Positions 1 through 9,596 are shown, numbered from the stretch's first letter. The stretch: 64,000 nt of DNA from Pseudomonas sp. J452 (GCF_024666525.1 NZ_CP088294.1:1302001-1366000); one strand, 5' to 3'. Numbers and translations are program-made. The notes: a model not told the origin generated them from the sequence alone.

Positions 1-3000
1 GCAGGCTTCGTCAAACTGACGCTGGGCATTATGTACGGTGCCATTGCTCTGGGCGTTACGCACAATCCAGCCGAGTACCTGTTCGATGGCTCGTTGCTGC
101 AGAAGCCAGCATTCAGGCTCTCCATATGAGGTAACCCTTTCTTGCGGACCTTCTGTAGTGTCCACTGTCTCCGTTATTTCGAATGCCTCAGCCGGGCTGA
201 TCAGCGTCATCAGCATCGGGCCAAGTGCCTCGGGAATTGCATCGATAAACCAGCGTTCCAGTTCAGCCTGGTTTTCATAGTTGATGATGGAGTGAGCAAT
301 AGGACCGCCTTTGCCCCCTGCCGTGAGCGCTTCATAAAGATTGGTTACGGCATCGACTGTAGTCAGCGACAGGGTGTAGATCATGCCTACATCCATGCCG
401 AGGGCACCGAAGATATTGAGTTTGCTGAGCAAGTCGAATGAGCTGCCATCGACCCACTTCAGTTGGTGATACATGTTTTTGCGCAACTCCCGGCGCATCA
501 CGTCCATTAGCTCGCCGATGGCTTCGTAGCCCACGGCAAAGGCGAAACTCCCGCTGGCGCCGGGGCCGGCGATCAGTGAGGCTTTCAGGCGCAGAATAAA
601 ACGACCCTGGTCGAGAGAGAGGGACACCTCGCTATCGAAGCCCAGGCCTGCTGCGACGGAGATTTCTGCCGTGAGATGGGCGAGGTTGAGCCATTTCTCT
701 TCCGTTTTTTTAGTCTCGCCTACCTGAAGTCGGGTGCTGACCAGACCCGTGGGCGGCAGCCAGTTGAGTTGCCCGGTCACTTCTATCCCGGCCTGTATCC
801 CGGCAAAGAGTTTGAAGCTGGCGCTGGCGGCATCTTCAAGTTGCACAGGTGCCGAGGTGGCTTTCCCCATGTCCTCGGTACGCGCCATGCTGGCGGTGTT
901 TTCCTCGCGGGTGGCAGGCTCGATAGGGTCGAGACCGGAGCCATAGCGAAGCCGACTCGGCGACAGGTCCAGATTGGCCGCTAATTGCAGGGAGGCGCCG
1001 GCGAAGCCCCAGGCGCGTGCGCTGAAACAGGCCGAGAATCTGCCCAGATCAAGGGTGGTGGTTTCGCCCAGGTAGTTGATGTAATTGGCCGGCACCGACT
1101 TGGCCTCTTTGGCCTTGGGTAGTTCGATATTGAAGAGCTCGACCTCGCCGCGGGCCAGGTCGATATCCAGGGTGGTTTCGAAGCTTGCGGTCGCATCGCG
1201 CAGCGTGGGGCCCGATGCTTCCGTGCTGGTCTGGATACGCTCCGGCGGTGCCGAGAGGAAGCGTACCAGTTGGGCTTGTGGGCTGCGGTCGAACAACCTG
1301 AGGCTGCGTCTGACGCTATCGAGGAAGAGCACTTCGCACAGGCGGTCACCCCATTGCTTGCGGATGGCGGCATCCTGCAAGGAGTCGACTTGCCAGCCCA
1401 GTTTCGTCAGATGATCGTAAAAAAGTTCTACCTTGAACCAGCCGTTGTTATCGAACCAGTCGCCCTGATCCTTTATTTCTTGTGCGCCCATACCTGTCAG
1501 CCAGTCGCTGAAGGCGCTCCGCGAGTTTGGTTGGGCGCTGCTGTTGCCAGCGAAGCTTGGGGTCATCTTGACGCGGGGTTTGGCCAGCCCGTTCAGCACC
1601 ATCATGCTGGTATGACCTAGCGGCTTGGGGCTGTCCGGCCAGCTGACTTCGTGCAGGGGGAAGTCGCTCTTGACCAGGCGTTCGATGGGACGAGGCTGGA
1701 ATTGTTCCGGATTCCAGAGCAGATGCCGGCGCGGCTTGCTGTTCGCCACGGCCTGTTGAGCCTCTTGGTAGAGCTGCTGGAGCTGCGTCTGCTCGGCATC
1801 CCAGGCTGCCCGCTCGGCTGCGAGCAGGCCGGCCGGGGGGAGCATGTTCTGGCCGGTGCTCTTGACCCAGCCCTCGTACTTCTCGCGCATTTCGTCTTCG
1901 ACGGCCTGCTGCTTGGCGAGGTGCTCCTGGTATTGCTTGAAGCGCTGGATGCCGCTGCCGGCATCGCCCGAGGCCATGATCAGGGCGTATTCGGGGACGG
2001 CCAGGCCATAGTCGGCGACCTTGATGATGGCGTCGACATAGGACTTGTAGGCTTCCAGGGCTGTCAGTTGAGTGAAGATTTCCTGGTACTTCAGGCTGGG
2101 TCCGTAATGCTGTGTGAACTCCTGAATTTCCTTGTAGAGCTGGTATTGCTGCTCCAGCAACTTGGCCAGTTCTTCCTGCTCGTAGGTGGGCAGCTCTCCG
2201 TACTTGAGCACCTCTTGGCGGGCCTTCAGATAGTGGTCTACACGTTGCTTGGCTTTCATCGCCTCTTCGGTGAACAGGCTGCCGTTCTGGTAGGTGTAGT
2301 TCTGCTCCCGTGCTTTCTTGACGGCGATATCCCGGAGCTTTTTCCATTCGTACTGCAGTCTCTGCAGCTTATGGCGTCTGGCCATGCCATCCGGGATTCT
2401 TTTCATATCCTCTGCGGCCCTGCGCGAGGCTTCAGCGCGGTCGTTGGTCGGCCCCGTATGTAGTGGCTCGATACCGAGGGCGCGGTCCTGGAGCTGAATG
2501 GCCAGGTTGATGTCGGCGATATCGGGATGCTCGCGCTCGAAAAACTGCATCCGCTCCTTGTCCTGGCCTTCGAGAAAAAAGCTCAGGTTGGGCTCCATGA
2601 AGTAGTCCAGCAGCCCGCAGGCATCCATGCCCTTCTTGCGTTCTTCCTTGCTTTTGCTCGGTGCCACCTGCTGTTCGAGTATGTGCGCCGATTCGCTGAG
2701 CGCTTCATCGGCCTCCTTGGGTAGAAGCCAGAAGGACTGCTCATGGGTGGCGTAAATGATGTTGGCAAAGCGCGGTTTGCAGGGATGCGCAGCTTTTTCA
2801 CAGAGGGTGGTTGGTGTGATTTTTGTCTGTTGCAGGGGAGGCAGTTGCAGCACGGCGGGCTCTTTGGCCGGAGTGTCCGCCTGGGCTGAGGCTGAGGCTG
2901 AGGCTGAGGCGGCGGGCTGTGTGAGGGCTGGGGTCGGGCGTGCCACTACGCTGAGATTCCAACCCACTGCAATTTGGTCGGCGTTGCCGATGAAACTGTT

Positions 3001-3093
3001 GAGCTCAAGGAGTTCGGCAACCGTGCTGCCGTGCTGGTTGGCGATTTTGGTCAGCGTGTCGCCGCTGCGGACGACGTAATTGATGAGTTCCAT
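1..3093 (-). CDS. LysM-domain T6SS cargo/effector candidate, C-terminus beyond window
   Basis: The minus-strand frame is open from ATG 3093 to the window edge (1,031 codons) with no stop, so the protein is C-terminally truncated here. Residues about 3-48 look like a LysM domain (YVVRSGDTLTKIA, NQIAVGWNLSV-like end). A low-complexity Ala/Ser linker follows at about residues 60-75, encoded by a hexanucleotide repeat. The middle (about 230-470) is charged and helical, with coiled-coil character. A Gly/Ala-rich amphipathic segment lies near residues 830-880. The gene starts 20 bp after the DUF4123 gene stop, at the end of an hcp-vgrG-adaptor series. That position is typical of VgrG-delivered cargo. 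I recognise no catalytic motif in the visible part, so toxin activity is inferred from context only. A cell-wall-binding or structural role is possible. The ribosome site is weak (GGA about 8 bases upstream). Confidence 0.8.
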   Translation of the reverse strand, partial: MELINYVVRSGDTLTKIANQHGSTVAELLELNSFIGNADQIAVGWNLSVVARPTPALTQPAASASASASAQADTPAKEPAVLQLPPLQQTKITPTTLCEKAAHPCKPRFANIIYATHEQSFWLLPKEADEALSESAHILEQQVAPSKSKEERKKGMDACGLLDYFMEPNLSFFLEGQDKERMQFFEREHPDIADINLAIQLQDRALGIEPLHTGPTNDRAEASRRAAEDMKRIPDGMARRHKLQRLQYEWKKLRDIAVKKAREQNYTYQNGSLFTEEAMKAKQRVDHYLKARQEVLKYGELPTYEQEELAKLLEQQYQLYKEIQEFTQHYGPSLKYQEIFTQLTALEAYKSYVDAIIKVADYGLAVPEYALIMASGDAGSGIQRFKQYQEHLAKQQAVEDEMREKYEGWVKSTGQNMLPPAGLLAAERAAWDAEQTQLQQLYQEAQQAVANSKPRRHLLWNPEQFQPRPIERLVKSDFPLHEVSWPDSPKPLGHTSMMVLNGLAKPRVKMTPSFAGNSSAQPNSRSAFSDWLTGMGAQEIKDQGDWFDNNGWFKVELFYDHLTKLGWQVDSLQDAAIRKQWGDRLCEVLFLDSVRRSLRLFDRSPQAQLVRFLSAPPERIQTSTEASGPTLRDATASFETTLDIDLARGEVELFNIELPKAKEAKSVPANYINYLGETTTLDLGRFSACFSARAWGFAGASLQLAANLDLSPSRLRYGSGLDPIEPATREENTASMARTEDMGKATSAPVQLEDAASASFKLFAGIQAGIEVTGQLNWLPPTGLVSTRLQVGETKKTEEKWLNLAHLTAEISVAAGLGFDSEVSLSLDQGRFILRLKASLIAGPGASGSFAFAVGYEAIGELMDVMRRELRKNMYHQLKWVDGSSFDLLSKLNIFGALGMDVGMIYTLSLTTVDAVTNLYEALTAGGKGGPIAHSIINYENQAELERWFIDAIPEALGPMLMTLISPAEAFEITETVDTTEGPQERVTSYGEPECWLLQQRAIEQVLGWIVRNAQSNGTVHNAQRQFDEAC
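2884..2907. repeat. Hexanucleotide microsatellite in the LysM gene linker
   Basis: Four tandem GGCTGA units (GCCTCA on the coding strand) encode alternating Ala-Ser in the linker after the LysM domain. Gain or loss of units would keep the frame and change only linker length. Confidence 0.75.
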
Positions 3094-3113
3094 AGTGCAT
3101 CCGTTCAGCTGGA

Positions 3114-3944
3114 TTAAGAGGCGCCCAGTTCCTGCAGGCGCTCTGTCTTGAGGAAGGCCTTCGTCCTGTCTTGCAGGATTGCCATGACGGCTGGCCGGGA
3201 GTCCAGGGCGGGCCCGCGCGATAGGTCGGTCAGGCGCAACAAGTGGCGTTCATCGGTAATGCCGTGTTCGCCGAGCGTGTTGAGGTTACCGATCAAGCCG
3301 GGCAGTTCTGCCTGTGTAGGGGAGTTAAAGGCTCGGTGCTCCTGATCGATCCAGTACAGCCAGCGGAGGGTGCCGTAGGTATTTTCGCTGTTGTCGGCCA
3401 AGGCAAGAGGGTTGGCTGTAGCAGAGCTGCCTGCAGGGGGTTGCCAGTCAAGCCAACGGCCTGGACCGCTCTGTAGGTGTACAAGTGACGGGCTGGCAAC
3501 TGCTGACCAGGGGCCAAAGAGTGTGCCCTGTGCCAAAGCCGTCATCGCCAGTGCGGCCCAGAGCGCGGGCTGATAGTAGGTAGCCAGACTTTGTCCCCCC
3601 GAGCCGTCATTGATCTTCAGCAGGCTGCGCGCATGGTTCAGCGCCTGCTGAGAGTTCTGAGCTCTTATGGCAATGCCTGCTTGGCGCTCTTGGCACAGGC
3701 GCGCACAGAGTTGTGTCAGCTCGTGGCTTCTGCCCACGCTGACCCAGATCGGGCCGCTTTCCGCCAGGTGGGCAAATTCCGTTGTGTGAAGCAGGTATTC
3801 CACTTCGATGGGCTGGCCGCAGTTGTAGAGCTGCGCCAGGGCCTCCGGTTGCCTTGCCGGGTTGATGATGAAATGCAGGCTGCCACCATCCACAGGCAGT
3901 TCGCGGCGCGGCAATTTGAGGAACTTGCTCAGCCCTTCATGCAT
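3114..3944 (-). CDS. DUF4123 T6SS adaptor/chaperone
   Basis: This 276-residue cytoplasmic protein lies between vgrG and a large cargo gene, the usual place for DUF4123 (Tap/Tec) adaptors that load cargo on the VgrG tip. Features fitting the family are the N-terminal beta-rich half (LYALLD-like segments are weak here, but SGPIWVSV matches the 'AP-LV.L' region), a central GR-rich stretch and a C-terminal helical lobe ending in LQELGAS. I chose ATG 3944 rather than an upstream in-frame start because GGAG lies 7-8 bases before it. It overlaps the vgrG 3' end by 16 bases, which suggests translational coupling. The family call rests on length, fold-like patterns and context; no catalytic site is expected. 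Confidence 0.75.
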   Translation of the reverse strand: MHEGLSKFLKLPRRELPVDGGSLHFIINPARQPEALAQLYNCGQPIEVEYLLHTTEFAHLAESGPIWVSVGRSHELTQLCARLCQERQAGIAIRAQNSQQALNHARSLLKINDGSGGQSLATYYQPALWAALAMTALAQGTLFGPWSAVASPSLVHLQSGPGRWLDWQPPAGSSATANPLALADNSENTYGTLRWLYWIDQEHRAFNSPTQAELPGLIGNLNTLGEHGITDERHLLRLTDLSRGPALDSRPAVMAILQDRTKAFLKTERLQELGAS

Positions 3945-6043
3945 GGGCAATCTCCGCGGCTGCAGGTACCGTTGCTTTGTTTGCCGCACAGCGGACTTAA
4001 ACCAGGCACCAGTCTGTTCAGCGGTGCTGCAGTCAACAGCTCACCTGCTTTATCGCTGTCTGCTGCCTTCACCTTGCCCGGCAATAGCGGCGCAGCCCCC
4101 GAGCCACTTCCCGGCCCACCGCCAGAGTTGATCTTCACCACCGCACCGCTGAGGATGATGCCGCTGGCGTCGAGTTTGACGAAGCTGCCTCCAGCCTTGA
4201 GGGTGAGTTCGGCGCCGGCTTCGAGGACGACTTTCAGGCCGCTGGACAGGTGGATCTCGTTGCCGGCTTCGACGAACTGGCCGGTGCCGATCTTCACGTG
4301 CTGGTTGTTGGTCACGGTGAGGTGGTCGTTGGCGCGGATTTCCACCTTGCGGTCGGCGTGGGTGGTGCGGTGTTCCTCGGCTTTCAGCTCTGTGTAGCTG
4401 TTGGCTTCGACCGTGTCGTGACGTTCGTGGCCGATGCGGATCTTCTGATCGTTTTCGACGTTTTCGTCCCAGTCCTTCTGCGCGTGCAGGTAGATCTGTT
4501 CCTGGCCTTTGCGGTCTTCGATGCGCAGTTCGTTGTAGCCGCCGCCACCGGGTGAGCTGAGGGTTTTGAATACCGTGCGGGTCTTGTTCGCCGGCAGGTC
4601 GTAGGGCACTACGTGCTCGGCGTGGTACAGGCAGCCGGTGAGCAGCGGTTGGTCGGGGTCGCCTTCGAGGAAGGTGATCAGCACTTCCATGCCGACCCGC
4701 GGGATGGCGATGCCTCCGTAGCGGTCACCGGCCCAGCTGCTGGAGACGCGCAGCCAGCAACTGGTCTTGTCGTCGGCCTGGCCCTCGCGGTCCCAGTGGA
4801 ACTGCACCTTTACCCGGCCGTACTGGTCGCAGTGGATTTCCTCACCCTTGGGGCCGGTGACCACGGCGCTCTGGCTGCCGAGGATGCGTGGCTTCGGGTG
4901 GTTCAGCGGCGGGCGGTAGGGGATGTCCCAGGGGGTGGCGCTGAAGCGGTTGCGGTAGCCCTGGTGGAAGTCGTCAGAGTTGCCTGATGTGCCCTCTCCC
5001 CCGGCCCCTCTGCCATGAATGGGAGAGGGGAGGGAGCCGCCGAGGAAGTCGGTGACGGACTCTTCCAGCACTTGCGGCTGTTTGCCTTCGTGGTGGATTT
5101 CGTTGAGCAGCCACAGCTGGTTCCAGTCGGCGCGCGGGTGGGCGGTTAGTTCGAGGAAGTGGCCGCTGAGCAGCAGGGGCTGGTCGCTCTGGCCTTCGGC
5201 CAGTTGGTAGTCGGCGCGGTGGCGTTCCAGGGCGCGCTGGGACAGGTGTTTGCCGCGGCCGCGGTCGGTGAAGCGGCCGGGGTAGTCGTAGTCTTCCAGA
5301 TCCGGTTTCGCATCGCCTTTATGGGCCGCCTCCAGTTGCAGGCGCGGCTTCTCGAAGTCGTAGTCGCGGCGGGTGACGCGGCTGGTGCGGGTGGCCAGGC
5401 GCAGGCCGAAGCGCTTGATCACCGGGTCGTCGGCGACCAGGCCGGAGTCCTGCTGGTAGGCCACCGGGGCCAGCCGCGGGAAGGCGGTCTGGTCGTCGGC
5501 GAAGACCAGCACATGGCCGTCCTGGCTGTGCTGGAAGTGGTAGTGGATGCCTTCCTCCTCGCACAGGCGCTGGACGAAGTGCAGGTCGCTCTCGTCGTAC
5601 TGCACACAGTAATCGCGCTTGGGGTAGCTGGCGCCGAGCTGGAACTGGTAGGCGCCCTGCACGATGCCGTGCTCTTCCAGGATGCTGGCGATGATCTCGG
5701 CCACGCTGAGCTGCTGGAAGATGCGCTGGTTCTTACGGTGCGCCAGGTAGGCCAGCTGCGGGCGCAGGACCAACTGGTAGCGGGTCAGGCGTTTGCCGGA
5801 TTCGCCACGGCCGGCCTGGTGGATGTAGGCGTGGATGCCATTGCCCTGGCTGGACAAGGCGAGAAAGGCGCGCTGGTGCAGCAGGCCTTGGAGATCGAGG
5901 TCGGGCTGTTCGCTGACCAATTCCAGGGTGAAGACGAAGGGCTGGCTGAGGGCCTCGAAGCCCTTGAATTCGAGCACTTGCAGGTCGTGCGCGACGCCGT
6001 CGATGCTCAGGCTGAAATGGGTCTGATTGGCTGGGGCGAACAT
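3929..6043 (-). CDS. vgrG: Type VI secretion tip protein VgrG
   Basis: This 704-residue protein is the T6SS spike. The N-terminal gp27/phage tail-hub-like half (QLSVAEIIASILEEHG; YDESDLHFVQRLCEEEGIHYHF) is followed by the gp5/OB region (GPKGEEIHCDQYGRVKVQFHWD; GMEVLITFLEGDPDQP) and a repetitive beta-prism (TVEANSYTELKAEEHRT). ATG 6043 was chosen for the AGAAGGA 7 bases upstream. Two oddities stand out. Residues about 338-351 are encoded by a dispersed intergenic repeat inserted in frame between the hub and OB regions. The last 30 residues form a Cys-rich tail (CGKQ...CSRGDCPCMKG), which overlaps the adaptor gene. hcp lies 181 bp upstream. No TssA-M structural genes are seen, so this is an orphan VgrG island. 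Confidence 0.95.
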   Translation of the reverse strand: MFAPANQTHFSLSIDGVAHDLQVLEFKGFEALSQPFVFTLELVSEQPDLDLQGLLHQRAFLALSSQGNGIHAYIHQAGRGESGKRLTRYQLVLRPQLAYLAHRKNQRIFQQLSVAEIIASILEEHGIVQGAYQFQLGASYPKRDYCVQYDESDLHFVQRLCEEEGIHYHFQHSQDGHVLVFADDQTAFPRLAPVAYQQDSGLVADDPVIKRFGLRLATRTSRVTRRDYDFEKPRLQLEAAHKGDAKPDLEDYDYPGRFTDRGRGKHLSQRALERHRADYQLAEGQSDQPLLLSGHFLELTAHPRADWNQLWLLNEIHHEGKQPQVLEESVTDFLGGSLPSPIHGRGAGGEGTSGNSDDFHQGYRNRFSATPWDIPYRPPLNHPKPRILGSQSAVVTGPKGEEIHCDQYGRVKVQFHWDREGQADDKTSCWLRVSSSWAGDRYGGIAIPRVGMEVLITFLEGDPDQPLLTGCLYHAEHVVPYDLPANKTRTVFKTLSSPGGGGYNELRIEDRKGQEQIYLHAQKDWDENVENDQKIRIGHERHDTVEANSYTELKAEEHRTTHADRKVEIRANDHLTVTNNQHVKIGTGQFVEAGNEIHLSSGLKVVLEAGAELTLKAGGSFVKLDASGIILSGAVVKINSGGGPGSGSGAAPLLPGKVKAADSDKAGELLTAAPLNRLVPGLSPLCGKQSNGTCSRGDCPCMKG
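4991..5033 (-). repeat. Dispersed CCCTCTCCC palindrome family, copy inside vgrG
   Basis: On the coding strand it reads CCCTCTCCC, a short dyad loop, GGCAGAGGGG, then CCGGGGGAGAGGGC. This is the same architecture as the intergenic copies at 37456-37494 and 39829-39867. It adds about 14 codons (SPIHGRGAGGEG) without breaking the vgrG frame. Confidence 0.8.
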
Positions 6044-6139
6044 CCGTTGTTCCTTCTGCCGAAATGGCATCGGCCAGGAGACCTGGCCGATGCGGGTAGT
6101 GCGGTCTGCGTTCCTGCAGGCCTGTGCATTGTCCGGGAT

Positions 6140-6217
6140 GCGTCACGGGCGTGCCGTGACGCGGGGGGCAAAAATGCCCCTCTGCCCAGCCCTCTCCCAT
6201 AAATGATGGGAGCGGGG
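6140..6217. repeat. Hairpin plus dispersed CCCTCTCCC repeat between hcp and vgrG
   Basis: A 9-bp perfect stem (GCGTCACGG / CCGTGACGC) at 6140-6162 is followed by a GGGGCA/TGCCCC stem with an A-rich loop. A copy of the CCCTCTCCC palindrome family follows at 6177-6217 (here with ATAAATGAT at the dyad). Lying in the hcp-vgrG gap, the stems could attenuate or process the transcript, giving more Hcp than VgrG. That role is an inference. Confidence 0.6.
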
Positions 6218-6224
6218 CACTGCC

Positions 6225-6743
6225 TTAGGCGGAGATCGGCGAGCGCCAGTCATCCGAACCGGAAGTGCCGGACACTTCGTGGGTCCAGACGATCTTGCGG
6301 TAGGTGAAGTAGACGTCTTCCAGGTGGGTGAAGTGGGCCATGCCCGGGTCCTGGCAGTTCGGCATGCGCGACTGCACGTCGACGATCACCGCGTCTTCCA
6401 GTTCGATGGTGTAGTAGTGCTCCTGGGTGCCGGTGGCGGAGGTGCGGTACCACTCGATGCGGCACTTGTTCAGGCGCTCGCCGGAGGTCAGCGAGTTGAA
6501 GATCAGCGGCGAGGATTTGTCGAACACCTTGGTGATCATCAGCGGCTTGTGTACGCGCTGGCCGGTCGGTTGGCCGGACTGCGGGTCACGCGGGATGATG
6601 ACCTGGTGGTTGAAGGCCTGTACCAGCACCTGGTCTTCATGACCTTCCTGGAAAATGTTGCCGACCGAATCCTCGGTGAAGGTGCCAGCGGTGATCAGAC
6701 CTTGTTTGGTGCCTTCGAGGGTCATATACGCGGGTGTTGGCAT
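6225..6743 (-). CDS. hcp: Hcp-family type VI secretion tube protein
   Basis: The 172-residue protein has the Hcp signature: N-terminal AYMTLEGTKQGLITAG, HQVIIPRDPQSGQPTGQRVHKPL, FDKSSPLIFNSLTSGE, and C-terminal FTYRKIVWTHE. Hcp hexamers stack into the inner T6SS tube and can chaperone small effectors. The length matches the family. ATG 6743 is preceded by AAGGAGAG at good spacing; an ATG-less extension upstream is not needed. It is the first gene of the island. A sigma-54-like promoter lies 56 bp upstream. Confidence 0.96.
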   Translation of the reverse strand: MPTPAYMTLEGTKQGLITAGTFTEDSVGNIFQEGHEDQVLVQAFNHQVIIPRDPQSGQPTGQRVHKPLMITKVFDKSSPLIFNSLTSGERLNKCRIEWYRTSATGTQEHYYTIELEDAVIVDVQSRMPNCQDPGMAHFTHLEDVYFTYRKIVWTHEVSGTSGSDDWRSPISA

Positions 6744-6798
6744 GAGTGCTCTCCTTGCCTGGGTCATGGACCTTGTCTGGTCCGGGAGCCGAAGAGCG

Positions 6799-6814
6799 AT
6801 CAAGAGCTGTGCCA
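6799..6814 (-). promoter_or_regulatory. Sigma-54 (-24/-12) promoter candidate for hcp
   Basis: The minus strand reads TGGCACAGCTCTTGAT against the consensus TGGCACG-N4-TTGCW. The -24 GG is kept; the -12 element has GA in place of GC. The expected start near 6788 leaves a leader of about 45 nt before the hcp start. RpoN control of hcp/vgrG is established in several T6SS clusters; here it is inferred from the motif. Confidence 0.65.
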
Positions 6815-6898
6815 GTATTTAAATTGTCTTTTAAAACAATGAGTTAAATAATTTTAAGCGGGGCGTGAAAGGCGCCTTGCCAAACACCGCACAAAAAG

Positions 6899-7023
6899 CT
6901 GCGCAACAGTTTGCGCAGGTCTGTGCAGAAAGCGGCGCAGCGGGCGCAGGGCCAGGCGCGGCAGGCGCTCTAGCGCGGTGAGCGGGTGTTGGCTGCGCTG
7001 CGCCTGTGCAGAAAATGGCGCAG
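6899..7023. promoter_or_regulatory. Three 20-bp dyads, candidate enhancer-binding-protein sites
   Basis: Three 20-bp sequences share CTGYGC-N8-GCGCAG ends: 6899-6918 (perfect 8-bp arms CTGCGCAA/TTGCGCAG), 6921-6940 and 7004-7023. The first two start 22 bp apart, about two helical turns. They lie about 110-225 bp upstream of the predicted hcp start, the normal range for sigma-54 activator sites. The third abuts the zwf stop codon. Confidence 0.55.
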
Positions 7024-8469
<1,446 letters not shown>

Positions 8470-8509
8470 CAGGATGACTCCGGGTTTGCCTGTGCGGTAC
8501 AACCGTTCA

Positions 8510-8524
8510 TGTAGTATAACTACA
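8510..8524. promoter_or_regulatory. Palindromic operator candidate between zwf and the RpiR regulator
   Basis: TGTAGT-ATA-ACTACA is a perfect 6-bp inverted repeat in the short divergent gap. It is related to but longer-spaced than the TTGT-N7/8-ACAA boxes reported for HexR. It is well placed to control both genes by sugar-phosphate-responsive binding. Confidence 0.55.
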
Positions 8525-8560
8525 AGGCCACTACAGCCTGATCATAACCGAGTCCCGCCC

Positions 8561-9427
8561 GTGAATCTGTTGCAGCACATTGCCCAGTCCCGCCATCTGC
8601 TTCGCAAGTCCGAACTCAAGGTTGCCGACTACGTCCTGCAGGACCCTTCGGCGGTGATGCACAGCTCCATGGCCGACCTGGCTCACGAGGTCGGCATCAG
8701 CGAGCCGACCATTGTGCGCTTCTGCCGCGCCATTGGTTGCACCGGTTTCCAGGACCTCAAGCTGCGCTTGGCGCAGAGCCTGGCGGCGGGTGCCAGCTTC
8801 GGCCAGTTCGCGATCCAGGAAGACGACTCGGTTACCGAGTTCAGCCTGAAGATTTTCGACACCACCCTGCATACCCTGATGGAAGTGCGCGAGCGTCTCG
8901 ACACCCAGGCCCTGCAGAAGGCGATCAACGCCATCGCCCATGCCAAGCGCATCGAGTTCTACGGGTTCGGCGCTTCCGGCGCGGTGGCGGCGGATGCCCA
9001 GCACAAATTCTTCCGCCTTCTGCTGACCGCCGCGGCCTACTCGGACCCGCACATGCAGGCGATGAGCGCGGTGACCCTGAAGCCTAGCGACGTGGCCATC
9101 TGCATTTCCCAGTCCGGGCGTTCCAAGGACCTGCTGATCACCGCCAACCTGGTGCGCGAGTCCGGTGCCACGCTGATCACACTGTGCCCCGGGCAAACGC
9201 CGCTGGCCGACCTGGCCGACGTCAACCTGGCCATTGATGTGCAGGAAGACACCGAGATCTACACCCCGCTGACCTCGCGCATCGCCCACCTGGTAGTGAT
9301 CGACGTGCTGGCCATGGGCGTGGCGATGGCCCGCGGGCCGGATCTGGTCAACCACCTTAAGAGCGTCAAACGCAGCTTACGTAGCCTGCGGTTGTCGCCC
9401 AAGTCGGTGCGCGCCGCCGAGGATTGA
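8561..9427 (+). CDS. RpiR/HexR-family transcriptional regulator
   Basis: The 288-residue protein has an N-terminal RpiR helix-turn-helix (about 1-77; VGISEPTIVRFCRAIGCTGF) and a C-terminal SIS sugar-isomerase domain (about 125-265; FYGFGASG, ISQSGRSKD). Such proteins bind phosphosugars such as KDPG and repress glucose genes. GTG 8561 was chosen because it matches the usual family N-terminus (NLLQHI). The in-frame extension upstream overlaps zwf and is not conserved-looking. It is divergent from zwf with a palindrome between. True HexR is normally beside edd/glk or zwf-pgl-eda, so I keep the name general. Confidence 0.9.
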   Translation: MNLLQHIAQSRHLLRKSELKVADYVLQDPSAVMHSSMADLAHEVGISEPTIVRFCRAIGCTGFQDLKLRLAQSLAAGASFGQFAIQEDDSVTEFSLKIFDTTLHTLMEVRERLDTQALQKAINAIAHAKRIEFYGFGASGAVAADAQHKFFRLLLTAAAYSDPHMQAMSAVTLKPSDVAICISQSGRSKDLLITANLVRESGATLITLCPGQTPLADLADVNLAIDVQEDTEIYTPLTSRIAHLVVIDVLAMGVAMARGPDLVNHLKSVKRSLRSLRLSPKSVRAAED

Positions 9428-9528
9428 GGCGCACTTGGTGGAAAACGCTGCGCGGTTTTCCACGGGGTGGCCCTCCACCCTACGTTGGCTCCGCGCATTG
9501 GTAGATACTGTTATTCCGCACAAGCTTT

Positions 9529-9596
9529 TGTAGGAGCCAGCTTGCTGGCGATCAGCGGGACGCTGTCTGCCTATCGCCAGCAAGCTGGCTCCTACA
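9529..9596. repeat. REP doublet (long inverted repeat)
   Basis: Two perfect 24-bp inverted arms (9529-9552 and 9573-9596; core GTAGGAGCCAGCTTGCTGGC) flank a 20-bp loop. This is the typical Pseudomonas REPIN arrangement, each arm being itself palindromic (GCCAGCttGCTGGC). The remainder of the 9428-9698 gap holds a short stem (GGTGGAAAAC...GTTTTCCACGGGGTGG) and no gene that I can support. Confidence 0.9.
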
